NCBI RefSeq assembly: GCF_000023265.1
Contig: NC_013124.1
Location: 1,120,001-1,184,000 of the forward strand
DNA: 64,000 nt
Origin: Acidimicrobium ferrooxidans DSM 10331
GTDB lineage: Bacteria > Actinomycetota > Acidimicrobiia > Acidimicrobiales > Acidimicrobiaceae
Direction of reading: 5' to 3'
Shown: positions 27,190 through 36,324 of the stretch, piece after piece
Layout: the number at the start of each line of letters is the position of its first letter
Position numbering within the stretch: position 1 is the stretch's first letter
Position numbers and translations under genes: made by a program
Notes under the pieces: generated by a model
Databases searched by the model: none
What the model saw: only the letters and a program-made list of their open reading frames with translations
What the model was told of the DNA's origin: nothing

Positions 27190-30100
27190 GCCAGAGGCCG
27201 ACGCTTCACTCGCAATCGCGGCCACCAGTGCATCGGTGAGCGTTGTAGGCGAGCCTGCGTCGCCGCGACCGTGGACGACCAGATGGAGCGCGGCAAGTGC
27301 GCCCGTGAGCGCTGGCGTGATCGGACAGGCCTCGACTGCGCACTCGTGGCCGCCTCGATGGCGCCAGTGCCACGCGAGCGCGCCCGGCAGCGTCGTGTAG
27401 GCCGCCCCGACGGCCTCGGCGGCGACGCCAGGATCGACCCAGGCAGCATCGGCGCGTGCCAGTTCCGGGCGACCGAGGAAGTAGCCCTGTCCGAGCTCGA
27501 TGCCGAGCGCGCGCGCCACCTCGAACTGGGCACGTGTCTCGATGCCCTCGAGCACGACCGAGCACCCCTGGCCCTCGCCAAGGCGCGCCACGGCATCGAG
27601 GGTCACGATGGCCTGCAGGGGATTCTCACCGAGGGCAGCGACCACGTCGCTCGCGACCTTCACGAGATCCACCGACAAGCTCGCGAGCCGGACGATCCCC
27701 TGACCGCTGCTCCCGACGTCGTCGAGTGCCCGACGCACGCCAAGCGCTCCCAGCGCAACGAGCGTGGCCTCGAGCGATGAGGGTGCTCCGGTCGAGTCCT
27801 CCAGGACCTCGATCGTGAGCCGCCACGGCGCGACCGCGTAGCGCTCGAGGACCCGGCGGATGGTGTCGACCGAACTCGGGTTGGCGAGCACCGCGGTCGG
27901 TGCGTTGACCCCGATCGCGAGGTCGGGGCGCAGGCAGTTCGCCGCCAGGCCGACTGCGTCATCGAGGACCCGCTCGAAGAGCTCGCCGAGCTCGGCAGCG
28001 GAGAGAAAGGGCAGGAACTCCGCCGGCGACCAGAGTCGACCTCGGCCATCGTCGAGCCGTGCGAGCGCTTCGAGCCCGATGACACTCGCGTCGCCGAGGC
28101 GAACAATCGGCTGGAGTGCGAGCCGTACGCCTCCACCACGCAGACGCGTGAGGATCTCACGCCGGCCAAGCGTCGAGTGATACCCACGACGGAGCAACGC
28201 GATACGGTCGCAGATCGCCTCGACGAGCCGACCGAGCAAGGGTTCTGTCGCATCGGGTGCGACCTCGACCGCGACCACGAGCCCCCAGACGCTCGAGTCC
28301 TCGCGTCGGCACACGATCGCCCCGTCGCCGACGACCTGCTCGTCCACGCCGATGACGCGCCGCGCCAGCGGTCCCGACGGCTCCTCCAGCGCGGCGACGA
28401 GCGCGGCTCGCTCGCGCCCAGCGCTTCCTCGAACGCGCAACCGACCCGCCCCGGTGACCTCGACGAGCGCCGCGCCATGGACTCCGGCGAGCCCGCCCGC
28501 GACGTCGACCTCCTCGAGGACCGACCCGAGCGGTCGACCGTCGAGGCCGTCGAGCGCCTCGGACCAGCGGGCCCTCAGCACCCGACGGCGAGCACCGGCG
28601 ACGTTGAGACCGGTCTCGAGTCGCGCCATGGCGATGCGGGTCGACGGCGGTACGTCAGCGAGCTCGGCCACGGCGCCGCCACCCCATCTCGCCACCGCCC
28701 TCGCTGCCGCCGCCGGACCGTCGACGAGCGCGTCGAGCACCTCGTCGGGGAGCGCGCCTCCGAGCGCGACCCGCCACGAAGGGTCCTCCGCGAGCTCCGC
28801 CGTGGCTTCGGGGCCCCACGGATCCACGATGGCACTGCGGGCGTCGCTCGCTCCTGCACCTCGGACACTCCGGGCGCGCTTCGCCTCGTACATCGTGGCA
28901 TCGGCCACGCGGAGCAGCCCCGCGAGATCGCCGGCGTCCCGCGGCCACCAGGACCATCCGACGCTCGCCCCGATCGTCACCGCAAGGCCGGCCTCGAGCT
29001 CCACGGGTCGCCGGAGGGCACGGCCGATGCGCTGTGCGAGATCGCGTGCCGCCGCCTCGTCCATCGCAAGCGCTGCGAGGATGACGAACTCGTCGCCACC
29101 GAAGCGTGCCACCAGTGCCGACGGCAGCCGGCGCGCGACCTCACCGGCCACACGCCTCGCCGCCTCGATGAGGACCTGATCGCCGACGACGTGACCAAAG
29201 GAGTCGTTCACCTCCTTGAAGTCATCCAGGTCGATGAGCATGCACACGACCGCACCCACACTCGCATCGCTCGTCAGGCGAACGAGCCGCTCGGTGAGCG
29301 CCATCCGGTTCGCGAGGCCGGTGAGTGGATCCCGCCTGGCGATCGACCTCGCCTCGGCTTCGGCACGGCGCAGTCGATCCACGAGTGCGAACTCTGCGAC
29401 CTCGCGGTCGATGGCGCCACGGATGCGAGGCTCGAACGGCGCGAGCCAAGCGCGACGGCGTGGATCGTCGGCGACGACCTCGAGACCGTCGCCGTCCCTT
29501 CCCTGCAGCACCCGCACGCCCGGCACGCGGCCGAGGATGCCCGCCGCCGCTTCCAGGAAGGCTCCGACGCTCTGGGCACCCTCGGCGGCACCAGCGAGCT
29601 CCGCGAGCGCGCGCTCGAGCGCCTCCCGCCAGGCGAGTTCGGCCTGGTAGCGCTCGGAGTCTCGCACGAAGCGCTGCGTGACGAGCGCCGACGCACCCAC
29701 CAGCACGACGATGGCAGCCACGAGTGCGCTCATGGGTCCGCTCGCGGCGTCGAGGACGCTCGTTCGGGCAGTGAACTCCACCTCGACCGGCCCGAGCGCA
29801 CTCGCAACCTGTACGTGCATCGTGGCCGCAGTGGCACGATCGAACACGCGCACGCCCCCGATCGCAAGGCTCACCGCCCTGACGCCGGTCTGTGCCGGGG
29901 CTGCGACCTGCAACGTTCCCGGCGCGACAAGGGCCTCGACGAGGTAGTCGACCTGCGCACTTCGGCGTGCATGGATCGCAACGGCGATCTCGAACCCGTT
30001 GGACACACGAACCAACCTCGTCCCCGACGCGCCGACGGCGACAGGATCGACCGCACGCCCGGCCCGCCACCAGATGGATCCTCCGTGCGGGGCCACGACC

Positions 30101-30423
30101 GCGATCCCCTCGATGGCTGATTGACGGGCGACGAAGGCCTCGAGCACCGGCACCATGGTCGCCGGCAACGACGCGAGCGTCGGACGAGGCCCGATGAGCA
30201 CCGTCCCGACGGTGTCGAGATCGGCGACGACGAGGTCGGCTCGCACCGCGACGCGCCGAGCCCACGCCCGTGCAACGGCGTTCGCAAGCGCTCGCTCCGA
30301 CGACACACTGGACGCGTCCACACGCCGCAACCACGAGGCCCCGACGGTGAGCGCGAGGAGGAGCGGCATCCAGATGGCGGCGAGGACGACGAGACGCCAC
30401 CGTCCCCGCAGCCGCCATGTCAT
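27145..30423 (-). CDS. Membrane GGDEF-EAL cyclic-di-GMP signalling protein
   Basis: A 1,092-residue protein. Two helices (about 9-29 and 231-252) bracket an extracytoplasmic sensor of about 200 residues. A linker leads to a GGDEF domain (about 355-520) with RRDPLTGLANRM and an intact RFGGDEFVIL, then a poorly conserved region (520-750) and an EAL domain (about 754-990). The EAL domain has GLEALARL, an Asn in VNAPTAV, IEVLED, ALDDVGSSG, a Lys in VDLVKVA, VLEGIET and GQGYFLG, so most catalytic residues are kept although DDFGTG and KID are altered. It may be a cyclase, a phosphodiesterase or both. The ATG at 30423 was chosen; a longer frame overlaps the divergent ygfZ gene. Confidence 0.88.
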   Translation of the reverse strand: MTWRLRGRWRLVVLAAIWMPLLLALTVGASWLRRVDASSVSSERALANAVARAWARRVAVRADLVVADLDTVGTVLIGPRPTLASLPATMVPVLEAFVARQSAIEGIAVVAPHGGSIWWRAGRAVDPVAVGASGTRLVRVSNGFEIAVAIHARRSAQVDYLVEALVAPGTLQVAAPAQTGVRAVSLAIGGVRVFDRATAATMHVQVASALGPVEVEFTARTSVLDAASGPMSALVAAIVVLVGASALVTQRFVRDSERYQAELAWREALERALAELAGAAEGAQSVGAFLEAAAGILGRVPGVRVLQGRDGDGLEVVADDPRRRAWLAPFEPRIRGAIDREVAEFALVDRLRRAEAEARSIARRDPLTGLANRMALTERLVRLTSDASVGAVVCMLIDLDDFKEVNDSFGHVVGDQVLIEAARRVAGEVARRLPSALVARFGGDEFVILAALAMDEAAARDLAQRIGRALRRPVELEAGLAVTIGASVGWSWWPRDAGDLAGLLRVADATMYEAKRARSVRGAGASDARSAIVDPWGPEATAELAEDPSWRVALGGALPDEVLDALVDGPAAAARAVARWGGGAVAELADVPPSTRIAMARLETGLNVAGARRRVLRARWSEALDGLDGRPLGSVLEEVDVAGGLAGVHGAALVEVTGAGRLRVRGSAGRERAALVAALEEPSGPLARRVIGVDEQVVGDGAIVCRREDSSVWGLVVAVEVAPDATEPLLGRLVEAICDRIALLRRGYHSTLGRREILTRLRGGGVRLALQPIVRLGDASVIGLEALARLDDGRGRLWSPAEFLPFLSAAELGELFERVLDDAVGLAANCLRPDLAIGVNAPTAVLANPSSVDTIRRVLERYAVAPWRLTIEVLEDSTGAPSSLEATLVALGALGVRRALDDVGSSGQGIVRLASLSVDLVKVASDVVAALGENPLQAIVTLDAVARLGEGQGCSVVLEGIETRAQFEVARALGIELGQGYFLGRPELARADAAWVDPGVAAEAVGAAYTTLPGALAWHWRHRGGHECAVEACPITPALTGALAALHLVVHGRGDAGSPTTLTDALVAAIASEASASGSADLRGYAVVDGGR

Positions 30424-30465
30424 ACCGAGAGTGATCGACCAACCAGGTCGCAGAGTTGAGGCGCC

Positions 30466-30471
30466 TAGCCT
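30466..30471 (+). promoter_or_regulatory. -10-like hexamer, leaderless start of ygfZ
   Basis: TAGCCT, 6 nt before ATG 30478. Confidence 0.55.
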
Positions 30472-30477
30472 GGGAGC

Positions 30478-31302
30478 ATGGACGCCACGACGGTCGCCAC
30501 AGCCTCGGGGCCGAGCGACGCCTCGGGGCCCAGCGACGCGTTCACCGCACCCTTCGTTCGGGTCCAGGTCACCGGTCGGGATGCGGCTCGCTACCTCCAG
30601 GGTCAGCTGTCCCAGGACGTCTCGACCCTGAAGGCGGACGGCCAGGGGGCGATCAGCGTGCTCCTCGGCGTCGATGGCCACCTCGTGACCTGGCTCAGGG
30701 TACGTCGCCTCGCCGACGATGCCTTCTGGCTCGTCGTCGCCGAGGCGCATGGCGAACGCGTCCGCCAACGCCTCGAGCACTTCCGCATCCGCACCCAGGC
30801 CACCATCGAGCTCCTCCCTGGCCACCTCCACGTTCGGCCTCCAGAGGGCCTCGAGCCTCTCTGGCCCCTCGACCAGGACGCACCGTTCGTCGACGCGCCC
30901 GCCGACCTCGCCCGCTTCCACGCCGAACGCCTCGTGGCCGGCGCCTTCGATCCTGCGAGCGATCTCGTCGACGGTCTGCTCGCCCACGGAGTACCCACAC
31001 TCGTCGAGCGTGCAGTGAGCTTCACCAAGGGCTGCTACACCGGTCAAGAGCTCGTCGCACGCACGTCCTCGCGAGGAGCGCCGGCCCCGATCGGCCTCGT
31101 CGCACTCGAGCTGGCCGAGCCGATCGCCGTCGCTCCCGGTACGGCGCTCGTCGTCGGCGGTGTCGACGCCGGAGCGATCACGAGTGCCGCGGTGGTCGGC
31201 GACCGTGGCTACGCCGTCGCCTACCGGCGCCGGCGCGCGCGCGAGCACACGCACTTCGACGTCGGCGGCGTCGGTGCGACGGTGCGATCGTCCGCACCCT
31301 AG
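30478..31302 (+). CDS. ygfZ: YgfZ/GcvT-like folate-binding protein (Fe-S cluster maintenance)
   Basis: A 274-residue protein related to GcvT. The family signature KGCYTGQELVART lies at about residues 182-194; its Cys and neighbouring residues identify the YgfZ/IBA57 branch, which helps assemble or repair 4Fe-4S proteins with tetrahydrofolate. The N-terminus has a low-complexity extension (SGPSDASGPSDA) made by an 18-bp tandem duplication before the GcvT-like fold begins near residue 22 (FVRVQVTGRDAARYLQGQ). The ATG at 30478 follows TAGCCT at 6 nt. It is divergent from the GGDEF-EAL gene. Confidence 0.9.
   Translation: MDATTVATASGPSDASGPSDAFTAPFVRVQVTGRDAARYLQGQLSQDVSTLKADGQGAISVLLGVDGHLVTWLRVRRLADDAFWLVVAEAHGERVRQRLEHFRIRTQATIELLPGHLHVRPPEGLEPLWPLDQDAPFVDAPADLARFHAERLVAGAFDPASDLVDGLLAHGVPTLVERAVSFTKGCYTGQELVARTSSRGAPAPIGLVALELAEPIAVAPGTALVVGGVDAGAITSAAVVGDRGYAVAYRRRRAREHTHFDVGGVGATVRSSAP
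30502..30537 (+). repeat. 18-bp tandem duplication in the ygfZ N-terminus
   Basis: Two 18-bp copies (30502-30519 and 30520-30537) differ at one base and encode ASGPSD twice. The change keeps the frame. Confidence 0.85.
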
Positions 31303-31432
31303 CGAGGCTCACACGAACCGCTCAGAGCCGCAGACCTCTGCCCGTGACGCTGCCTCGCACAGTGGCGAGGGTCGATCGCGCGCTCACCGCTGACCACAGC
31401 TCGCCCCAGGGGACCTCGTGTGACGACGGCGT

Positions 31433-32920
31433 TCAGACCTCGATGAGGCGATCGGCGACGGCGACTGCCCGGGCCACCGCCGCTGCCTTCGCCACGCACT
31501 CGGTCGCCTCCCGTTCCGGGTCCGAGCCTGCGACGATGCCGGCCCCAGCCTGCAGGAGCACCCGACCGTTCTCGAGCCAGACGGCGGTACGAATCGCGAT
31601 CGCGAAGTCCATCACCGCGCTCTCGGGGTCGGTGCCATCGCGACCGACGTAGCCGACGACGCCGCCGTAGACCACGCGTCGCTTGGACTCGAGCTCGTCG
31701 ATCAGCTGCATCGCGCGCACCTTCGGGGCACCTGACAGCGTGCCCGCCGGGAGGGTCGCCGCGAGCGCGTCGATCGGGCCGACGCCGTCGGTCAGCTGAC
31801 CATGGACGCTCGAGGTGAGATGGATCACGCGCGCGAAGCGCTCGGGCACCATGAACTCATCGACCACGACGCTCCCGAAGCGTGCCACACGGCCGACGTC
31901 ATTGCGGGCGAGATCGACCAGCATCAGGTGTTCGGCCCTTTCCTTCGGGTCGGCGAGCAGCTCCTCGATGAGAGCCTCGTCGCTCGCCCCACCCGAACCC
32001 CGCGGCCGGGAACCGGCGATCGGTCGCGTCCAGACGACGCCGTCGCGCACCGTCGCGAGGGCCTCGGGCGAGGAGCCAACGATCGCACCCCCGGCGTCCG
32101 TGATGAGATACATGTACGGCGACGGGTTGGTGAGGCGCAGCGCTCGATAGAGCGCGAGAGGGTTCGCCCGGGTCGTGAGCTCGAAGCGATGCGACAGCAC
32201 CACCTGGAACACCTCGCCCTCGTCGATCGCCTGCTTCGCGAGCCGGACGGCGTGCGCGAACGGCTCCCGAAACCCTTGATCGAGCAGCGCCACCCCCTCG
32301 CTGGGATCGTCACCAAGTGGCCAGGCACGCACCGGTCGCCCGACGGCCGACTCGAGGTCGGCCTCGAGACGACTGAGCGCCGCCCTCGCCGCTGCCGCGG
32401 CCCCGACGGGATCGTCCTCCACGAGCAGCGCCGACGAGAGCGTGAGCGACTGCGCCCAGTGATCGATCACGGCGAGGTCACCCGCGAGGAGGAGCCGCGC
32501 CTCCGGCAGGCCGACGTCGTCCGGGTGCGAACTCGGCACGCTCGGCTCGCGCTCTCGGACCGCCTCGTAGCCGACGTGGCCGACGAACGCTGCCGAGAAC
32601 GGTCCGGCCATCGGGCACCCGTCGTCGACGGCGTCGACCTCGAGCCCCTCCGACCACCGACGCAGCCCATCGAGAATGCCCGGTGCCTCGTCGAGGACCG
32701 AGCCGTCGGCAGCCTCGAGTCGGGCGTGGCCGACCTCGCCGATGACGCGCGCCAAGGGCCGACGCCCGACGACCGAGTAACGCGACCAGCGACCCTGCTG
32801 GTCGACCGACTCGAGGATGAAGCCCGCCTCGCCGGGCGCCACCAACCGCTCGAACACCTCGATGGGTGTGAGTGCGTCGGCGACGTAGCGGGCCCGGACC
32901 TGAACGAGACGCAGCCTCAC
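31433..32920 (-). CDS. trpE: Anthranilate synthase component I
   Basis: Converts chorismate to anthranilate with ammonia from TrpG. The 495-residue protein has the chorismate-binding C-terminal half, with [32 protein letters not shown] and [14 protein letters not shown], and the N-terminal feedback region with the [17 protein letters not shown] segment that binds tryptophan in relatives. GTG 32920 overlaps the hisI stop by 4 nt (GTGA), so trpE is the last gene of the his operon rather than part of the trp block. trpG is not in the window. Confidence 0.95.
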   Translation of the reverse strand: MRLRLVQVRARYVADALTPIEVFERLVAPGEAGFILESVDQQGRWSRYSVVGRRPLARVIGEVGHARLEAADGSVLDEAPGILDGLRRWSEGLEVDAVDDGCPMAGPFSAAFVGHVGYEAVREREPSVPSSHPDDVGLPEARLLLAGDLAVIDHWAQSLTLSSALLVEDDPVGAAAAARAALSRLEADLESAVGRPVRAWPLGDDPSEGVALLDQGFREPFAHAVRLAKQAIDEGEVFQVVLSHRFELTTRANPLALYRALRLTNPSPYMYLITDAGGAIVGSSPEALATVRDGVVWTRPIAGSRPRGSGGASDEALIEELLADPKERAEHLMLVDLARNDVGRVARFGSVVVDEFMVPERFARVIHLTSSVHGQLTDGVGPIDALAATLPAGTLSGAPKVRAMQLIDELESKRRVVYGGVVGYVGRDGTDPESAVMDFAIAIRTAVWLENGRVLLQAGAGIVAGSDPEREATECVAKAAAVARAVAVADRLIEV

Positions 32921-33279
32921 GACTGCCCCAGCACCGGATGCATGAAGCAACTCCACGCGCCCGTGTGGCACGCACCGACCCCACGCTGACGCACGCGCAC
33001 GAGGAGCGCGTCACCGTCGCAGTCGGTGGTGACGGAGCGAACCTCTTGCACGGCGCCCGAGGTCTCCCCCTTTGCCCAGTAGGTCCGCCGTGATCGCGAG
33101 TAGAACCACGTCCGTCCGTCACGAAGGGTTCGTCGGAGCGCCTCCGCGTCCATGTAGGCGAGCATCAGGACCTGGTCGTCCTCGTCGACGACGACCGCCG
33201 GGACGAGTCCATCGGGACCGAAGGCGACGACGTCCACGGAGACCGCCTCGCCTGGGGCAACCCCCTCGATATCGCTCAC
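32917..33279 (-). CDS. hisI: Phosphoribosyl-AMP cyclohydrolase
   Basis: Third step of histidine synthesis, opening the adenine ring of PR-AMP. This 120-residue protein contains only the HisI domain, without a fused HisE. The zinc and magnesium ligands are in [15 protein letters not shown] and [11 protein letters not shown], with the conserved [15 protein letters not shown] before them. Its ATG overlaps the stop of the GroES-like gene (ATGA) and its stop overlaps trpE. Confidence 0.96.
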   Translation of the reverse strand: MSDIEGVAPGEAVSVDVVAFGPDGLVPAVVVDEDDQVLMLAYMDAEALRRTLRDGRTWFYSRSRRTYWAKGETSGAVQEVRSVTTDCDGDALLVRVRQRGVGACHTGAWSCFMHPVLGQS

Positions 33280-33596
33280 AGGTACAACCCCGTCTCGTCG
33301 TCGAGCCGATCGGAGGCCACCGCGTGGAGATCCCGCTCGCGCAAGATCACGTAGGTCTCCGAGCCGATCTCCACCTCGTAACGATCCTCGGGCGCGAACA
33401 GCACGAGATCACCCGGACGCACCGAGCGCACCGCCGGACCGACCGCGCTCACCTCTGACCACACGAGACGTTTGGCGATCTGCGCGGTCGCGGGGATCAC
33501 GATGCCCGAGCGCGCGTGGCGCTCCCCCTCCGACGGAGGGACGCTGACCAGGACACGGTCGGCCAACATCGTGATCGCAGCCTTCTTGGGCTCCAC
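33276..33596 (-). CDS. GroES-like co-chaperonin protein inside the his operon
   Basis: A 106-residue protein with the GroES/Cpn10 beta-barrel pattern: it opens with [14 protein letters not shown], has a mobile-loop region with SGIVIPAT, then [30 protein letters not shown] and ends with [14 protein letters not shown], like the LR(E)xDI(L/H)AV tail of GroES. It carries 13 extra residues at the C-terminus. No groEL is near. It sits between hisF (22 nt upstream) and hisI (4-nt overlap), so it is coexpressed with histidine genes. Start GTG 33596 is chosen for the GGGAGG 6 nt upstream. Role is unknown: a co-chaperonin or a barrel adapted to another use. Confidence 0.78.
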   Translation of the reverse strand: MEPKKAAITMLADRVLVSVPPSEGERHARSGIVIPATAQIAKRLVWSEVSAVGPAVRSVRPGDLVLFAPEDRYEVEIGSETYVILRERDLHAVASDRLDDETGLYL

Positions 33597-33618
33597 CGCC
33601 ACCTCCCGTTGCACCACG

Positions 33619-34383
33619 CTAGCCGCCGATGGGGCGCACGACGAGACCCGCCGCGTCGAGCGCGGCCTTGACCTGAGCGACGCTGAGTTCGCCGTAGTGG
33701 AACACGCTGGCGGCCAGCAGGCCCGTGACGCCGGTCCGCGCGCCGTCGACGAAGTGTTCGACGATCCCGACGCCACCCGACGCGATGACGGGCAAGCTCG
33801 TGCACGACAGCACCAGCTCGTAGAGGTCGGTGTCGTAGCCCGCACGCGTGCCGTCGCGATCCATGGAGGTCACGAGGAGCTCGCCGGCGCCGGCATCCGA
33901 AACCCGCCGGACCCACGTCTCGACGTCGAGACCGGTGGGGCGACGCCCGCCGTGGGTACGCACTTCCCAGTCGCCCGCGCCCGTACGAGCAGCGTCGATG
34001 GCCACCACGGCACATTGGGACCCGTAGCGACCGGCGACCGCCTCGACGAGGCCGAGATCGGCGACCGCCGCCGAATTCATCGACACCTTATCGGCTCCAG
34101 CCTCGAGCAACGCGGCCACGTCGCCGAGCACACGGACACCGCCGCCCACGGTGAAAGGGATGAAGACTCGTGACGCGACACGCTCGACGAGATCAACGAG
34201 CGTCGAGCGCTCCTCGATCGAGGCGGTGATGTCAAGGAACACCAGCTCGTCGGCGCCCTCGGCGACGTAGCGCTCGGCGAGCTCGACAGGATCTCCCGCG
34301 TCACGCAGCTCGACGAAACTGACGCCCTTGACGACCCTACCCTCGGCGACGTCGAGACAGGGGATCACCCTCACGCTCTGCAT
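33619..34383 (-). CDS. hisF: Imidazole glycerol phosphate synthase, cyclase subunit
   Basis: With HisH it turns PRFAR and glutamine-derived ammonia into IGP and AICAR. The 254-residue barrel has the catalytic Asp in [16 protein letters not shown] (about residue 11) and in [13 protein letters not shown] (about 130 and after). The C-terminus has [15 protein letters not shown]. The ATG at 34383 overlaps the hisA end by 13 nt; a longer frame reaches into hisA and is ignored. Confidence 0.96.
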   Translation of the reverse strand: MQSVRVIPCLDVAEGRVVKGVSFVELRDAGDPVELAERYVAEGADELVFLDITASIEERSTLVDLVERVASRVFIPFTVGGGVRVLGDVAALLEAGADKVSMNSAAVADLGLVEAVAGRYGSQCAVVAIDAARTGAGDWEVRTHGGRRPTGLDVETWVRRVSDAGAGELLVTSMDRDGTRAGYDTDLYELVLSCTSLPVIASGGVGIVEHFVDGARTGVTGLLAASVFHYGELSVAQVKAALDAAGLVVRPIGG

Positions 34384-35111
34384 GCGCTGAGTGCCTCGTC
34401 GAACCCGAGCGAGCCATCGAGGAGCGCAGTCCCGACGACGGCCCCCCACACGGCCCCTCGTGCCCCTCGGATCGCCGCGAGCTTTGCCAGGTCGTCAGCG
34501 GAGGCGACCCCGCCTGAGGCGATCACCTCGACCGGCACGACCTCGCACAGCCCCTGATAGGTACCGAGATCCGGTCCGCTCGCCATGCCGTCGCGTCCGA
34601 CGTCGGTCAGGAGCTGGGTCCGTACGCCGCGTGCGAACAGTCGAGCGGACGCCTCGAGGAGCCGCCGACCACCAGAGCGTTCCCATGCGCTCACGACGAC
34701 CTCGAGCGCCCCTTCGTCGCCACGCCGATAGTCGAGCGCCGCGACCAGATGCTCCGGATCGAGCTCGTCGAGCGTCTCCTCGACGAGTGCCGTCCCGAGC
34801 ACCACGCGCGACGCGCCCGTCTCCAGCAGTTCGGCGATGTCCCTGGCCGTACGCACGCCGCCACCGACCTCGACCGACCCGCCGGCCTCGCGCACGAGCG
34901 CGATCAGGTCGCCGACCATGTCGGCGTTACGACGGTCGCCGGGCGTGCGGGCACGATCGAGGTCCACCACGTGGAACCACCGCGCGCCTGCGTCGAGGGC
35001 GCCCTCGACGTAGCGGCGAGGATCGCCGAAACGCCGCGGCGCATCGAACCGGCCCTGCCGCAGCCGGACAGCCTCTCCGTCGAGCAGATCGACGGCGACC
35101 ACGAGTTCCAC
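34371..35111 (-). CDS. hisA: ProFAR isomerase (HisA)
   Basis: Isomerises ProFAR to PRFAR. The 246-residue barrel keeps the catalytic Asp residues in [14 protein letters not shown] (N-terminus) and [15 protein letters not shown] (about residue 170) and the phosphate sites VEVGGGVRT and VIASGGVAS. It has RLRQGRF, as in dedicated HisA, and since trpF is present it need not be a dual-function PriA. The start is uncertain: GTG 35111 is preferred (GGAGGA at 11 nt); GTG 35120 and ATG 35135 are alternatives. Confidence 0.93.
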   Translation of the reverse strand: MELVVAVDLLDGEAVRLRQGRFDAPRRFGDPRRYVEGALDAGARWFHVVDLDRARTPGDRRNADMVGDLIALVREAGGSVEVGGGVRTARDIAELLETGASRVVLGTALVEETLDELDPEHLVAALDYRRGDEGALEVVVSAWERSGGRRLLEASARLFARGVRTQLLTDVGRDGMASGPDLGTYQGLCEVVPVEVIASGGVASADDLAKLAAIRGARGAVWGAVVGTALLDGSLGFDEALSACRA

Positions 35112-35113
35112 GC

Positions 35114-35731
35114 CTAACACTCCTCCTGGACCCATCGCCACAGCGCATCGAGGAAGCGCAGACCCTTCGCCCCCGAGCGCTCGGGGTGGAACTGCACACC
35201 GAGCAGCGCATCGCGACCGGCGGCGGCGACCCAGGTGCCACCGAACTCCTCGAAGGCAAGCGCCGCAGGCGTCGTCGCGACGGCGTAACTGTGGACGAAG
35301 TACACCCACGCACCCTCGAGGACCGCCAGTGGCCCCGAGGCCCCCTCCGCCACTCGCAACCGGTTCCACTGCATCTCCGGCAGACGGGGCGCAGGGCTCA
35401 TGCGCTCGACCCAGCCGGGCAAGAGACCAAGTCCCACACGATCGGGCGCCTCGTCGCCGCCGTCGAAGAGCGCCTGCATGCCCACGCAGACGCCCAAGGT
35501 CGCCATGCCGCGCTCGCGACGGCGCACCATCGCCTCGTCGAGACCGGTCGCCGCGAGAGCGTCGAGCACGCTGCCGAGGTGACCGACGCCGGGCACGACG
35601 AGCAGCCGCGCCTCGTCGAAATCGGCTCGGTCGCTCCCCCGCCTGACCGGATGGCCGAGTGCCCGCCACGCCCCCACGGCAGCCCCGATGTTGCCGATAC
35701 CGATGTCGGCAACAACGATGGCAGCGCTCAC
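35114..35731 (-). CDS. hisH: Imidazole glycerol phosphate synthase, glutaminase subunit
   Basis: Class I glutamine amidotransferase of 205 residues that supplies ammonia to HisF. It has the nucleophile Cys in GVCVGMQALFDGG (about residue 78), where the family usually has GICLGMQ, and the His-Glu pair in GVQFHPERSG (about 183). The N-terminal ADIGIGNIG stretch follows the family. GTG 35731 overlaps the hisB stop by 4 nt. Confidence 0.95.
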   Translation of the reverse strand: MSAAIVVADIGIGNIGAAVGAWRALGHPVRRGSDRADFDEARLLVVPGVGHLGSVLDALAATGLDEAMVRRRERGMATLGVCVGMQALFDGGDEAPDRVGLGLLPGWVERMSPAPRLPEMQWNRLRVAEGASGPLAVLEGAWVYFVHSYAVATTPAALAFEEFGGTWVAAAGRDALLGVQFHPERSGAKGLRFLDALWRWVQEEC

Positions 35732-36324
35732 AAGGAGCCCTTGGTGGAGGGAATCTCGCCGCCCCCGCTGACGGCCGTCGCCTGGGCGAGTGCCCGGCCG
35801 AGCGCCTTGGCCATCGCCTCGATCTGGTGGTGGGTGTTCGCGCCCCGAATCGACCGGACGTGCAGCGTCAAGCGGCCGCCTCGAGCCAGACCCCACAGGA
35901 ACTCCTCGACGTGCTCGAGCGCGACCCCCGGGCTGCCCAGGAGGAGCCCACGCTCGCCCTCGAGGGCGACCCATGCGCCGGGCCTCCCGGACAGGTCGAC
36001 GACGACCTCGACGAGCGTCTCGTCGAGCGGGATGGTGGCAGCCCCGAAGCGCTCGATGCCGCGTCGCTCACCGAGTGCCCCATCGAGCGCCTGACCGAGC
36101 GCGATGCCGAGGTCCTCGGTGAGGTGGTGGGCGTCCACCTCGACGTCGCCGCGTGCTGCGACCTCGAGGCCAATCCTCCCGTGGCGCGCGATCTGGGTCA
36201 GGACGTGGTCGAAGAAGGGCAGCCCCGTCGACACGTCCTCGCGTGGGCCCCCGTCGAGCTCGAGCCGTACCCGGATGAGCGTCTCGCGAGTCTCGCGATC
36301 GATGATCCCCACACGCCCACTCAC
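35728..36324 (-). CDS. hisB: Imidazoleglycerol-phosphate dehydratase
   Basis: Dehydrates IGP to imidazole acetol phosphate. The 198-residue protein has the manganese-binding repeats TGLPFFDHVLTQIARHG, DAHHLTEDLGIALGQAL and, in the second half, EFLWGLARGG and NTHHQIEAMAKALGRAL. It is the monofunctional form without the HisN phosphatase domain. GTG 36324 overlaps the hisC stop. Confidence 0.96.
   Translation of the reverse strand: MSGRVGIIDRETRETLIRVRLELDGGPREDVSTGLPFFDHVLTQIARHGRIGLEVAARGDVEVDAHHLTEDLGIALGQALDGALGERRGIERFGAATIPLDETLVEVVVDLSGRPGAWVALEGERGLLLGSPGVALEHVEEFLWGLARGGRLTLHVRSIRGANTHHQIEAMAKALGRALAQATAVSGGGEIPSTKGSL

Noticed and set aside
30456-31652. Long Arg-rich frames overlapping ygfZ
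   Set aside because: They are out of frame with the YgfZ signature and have low-complexity composition.
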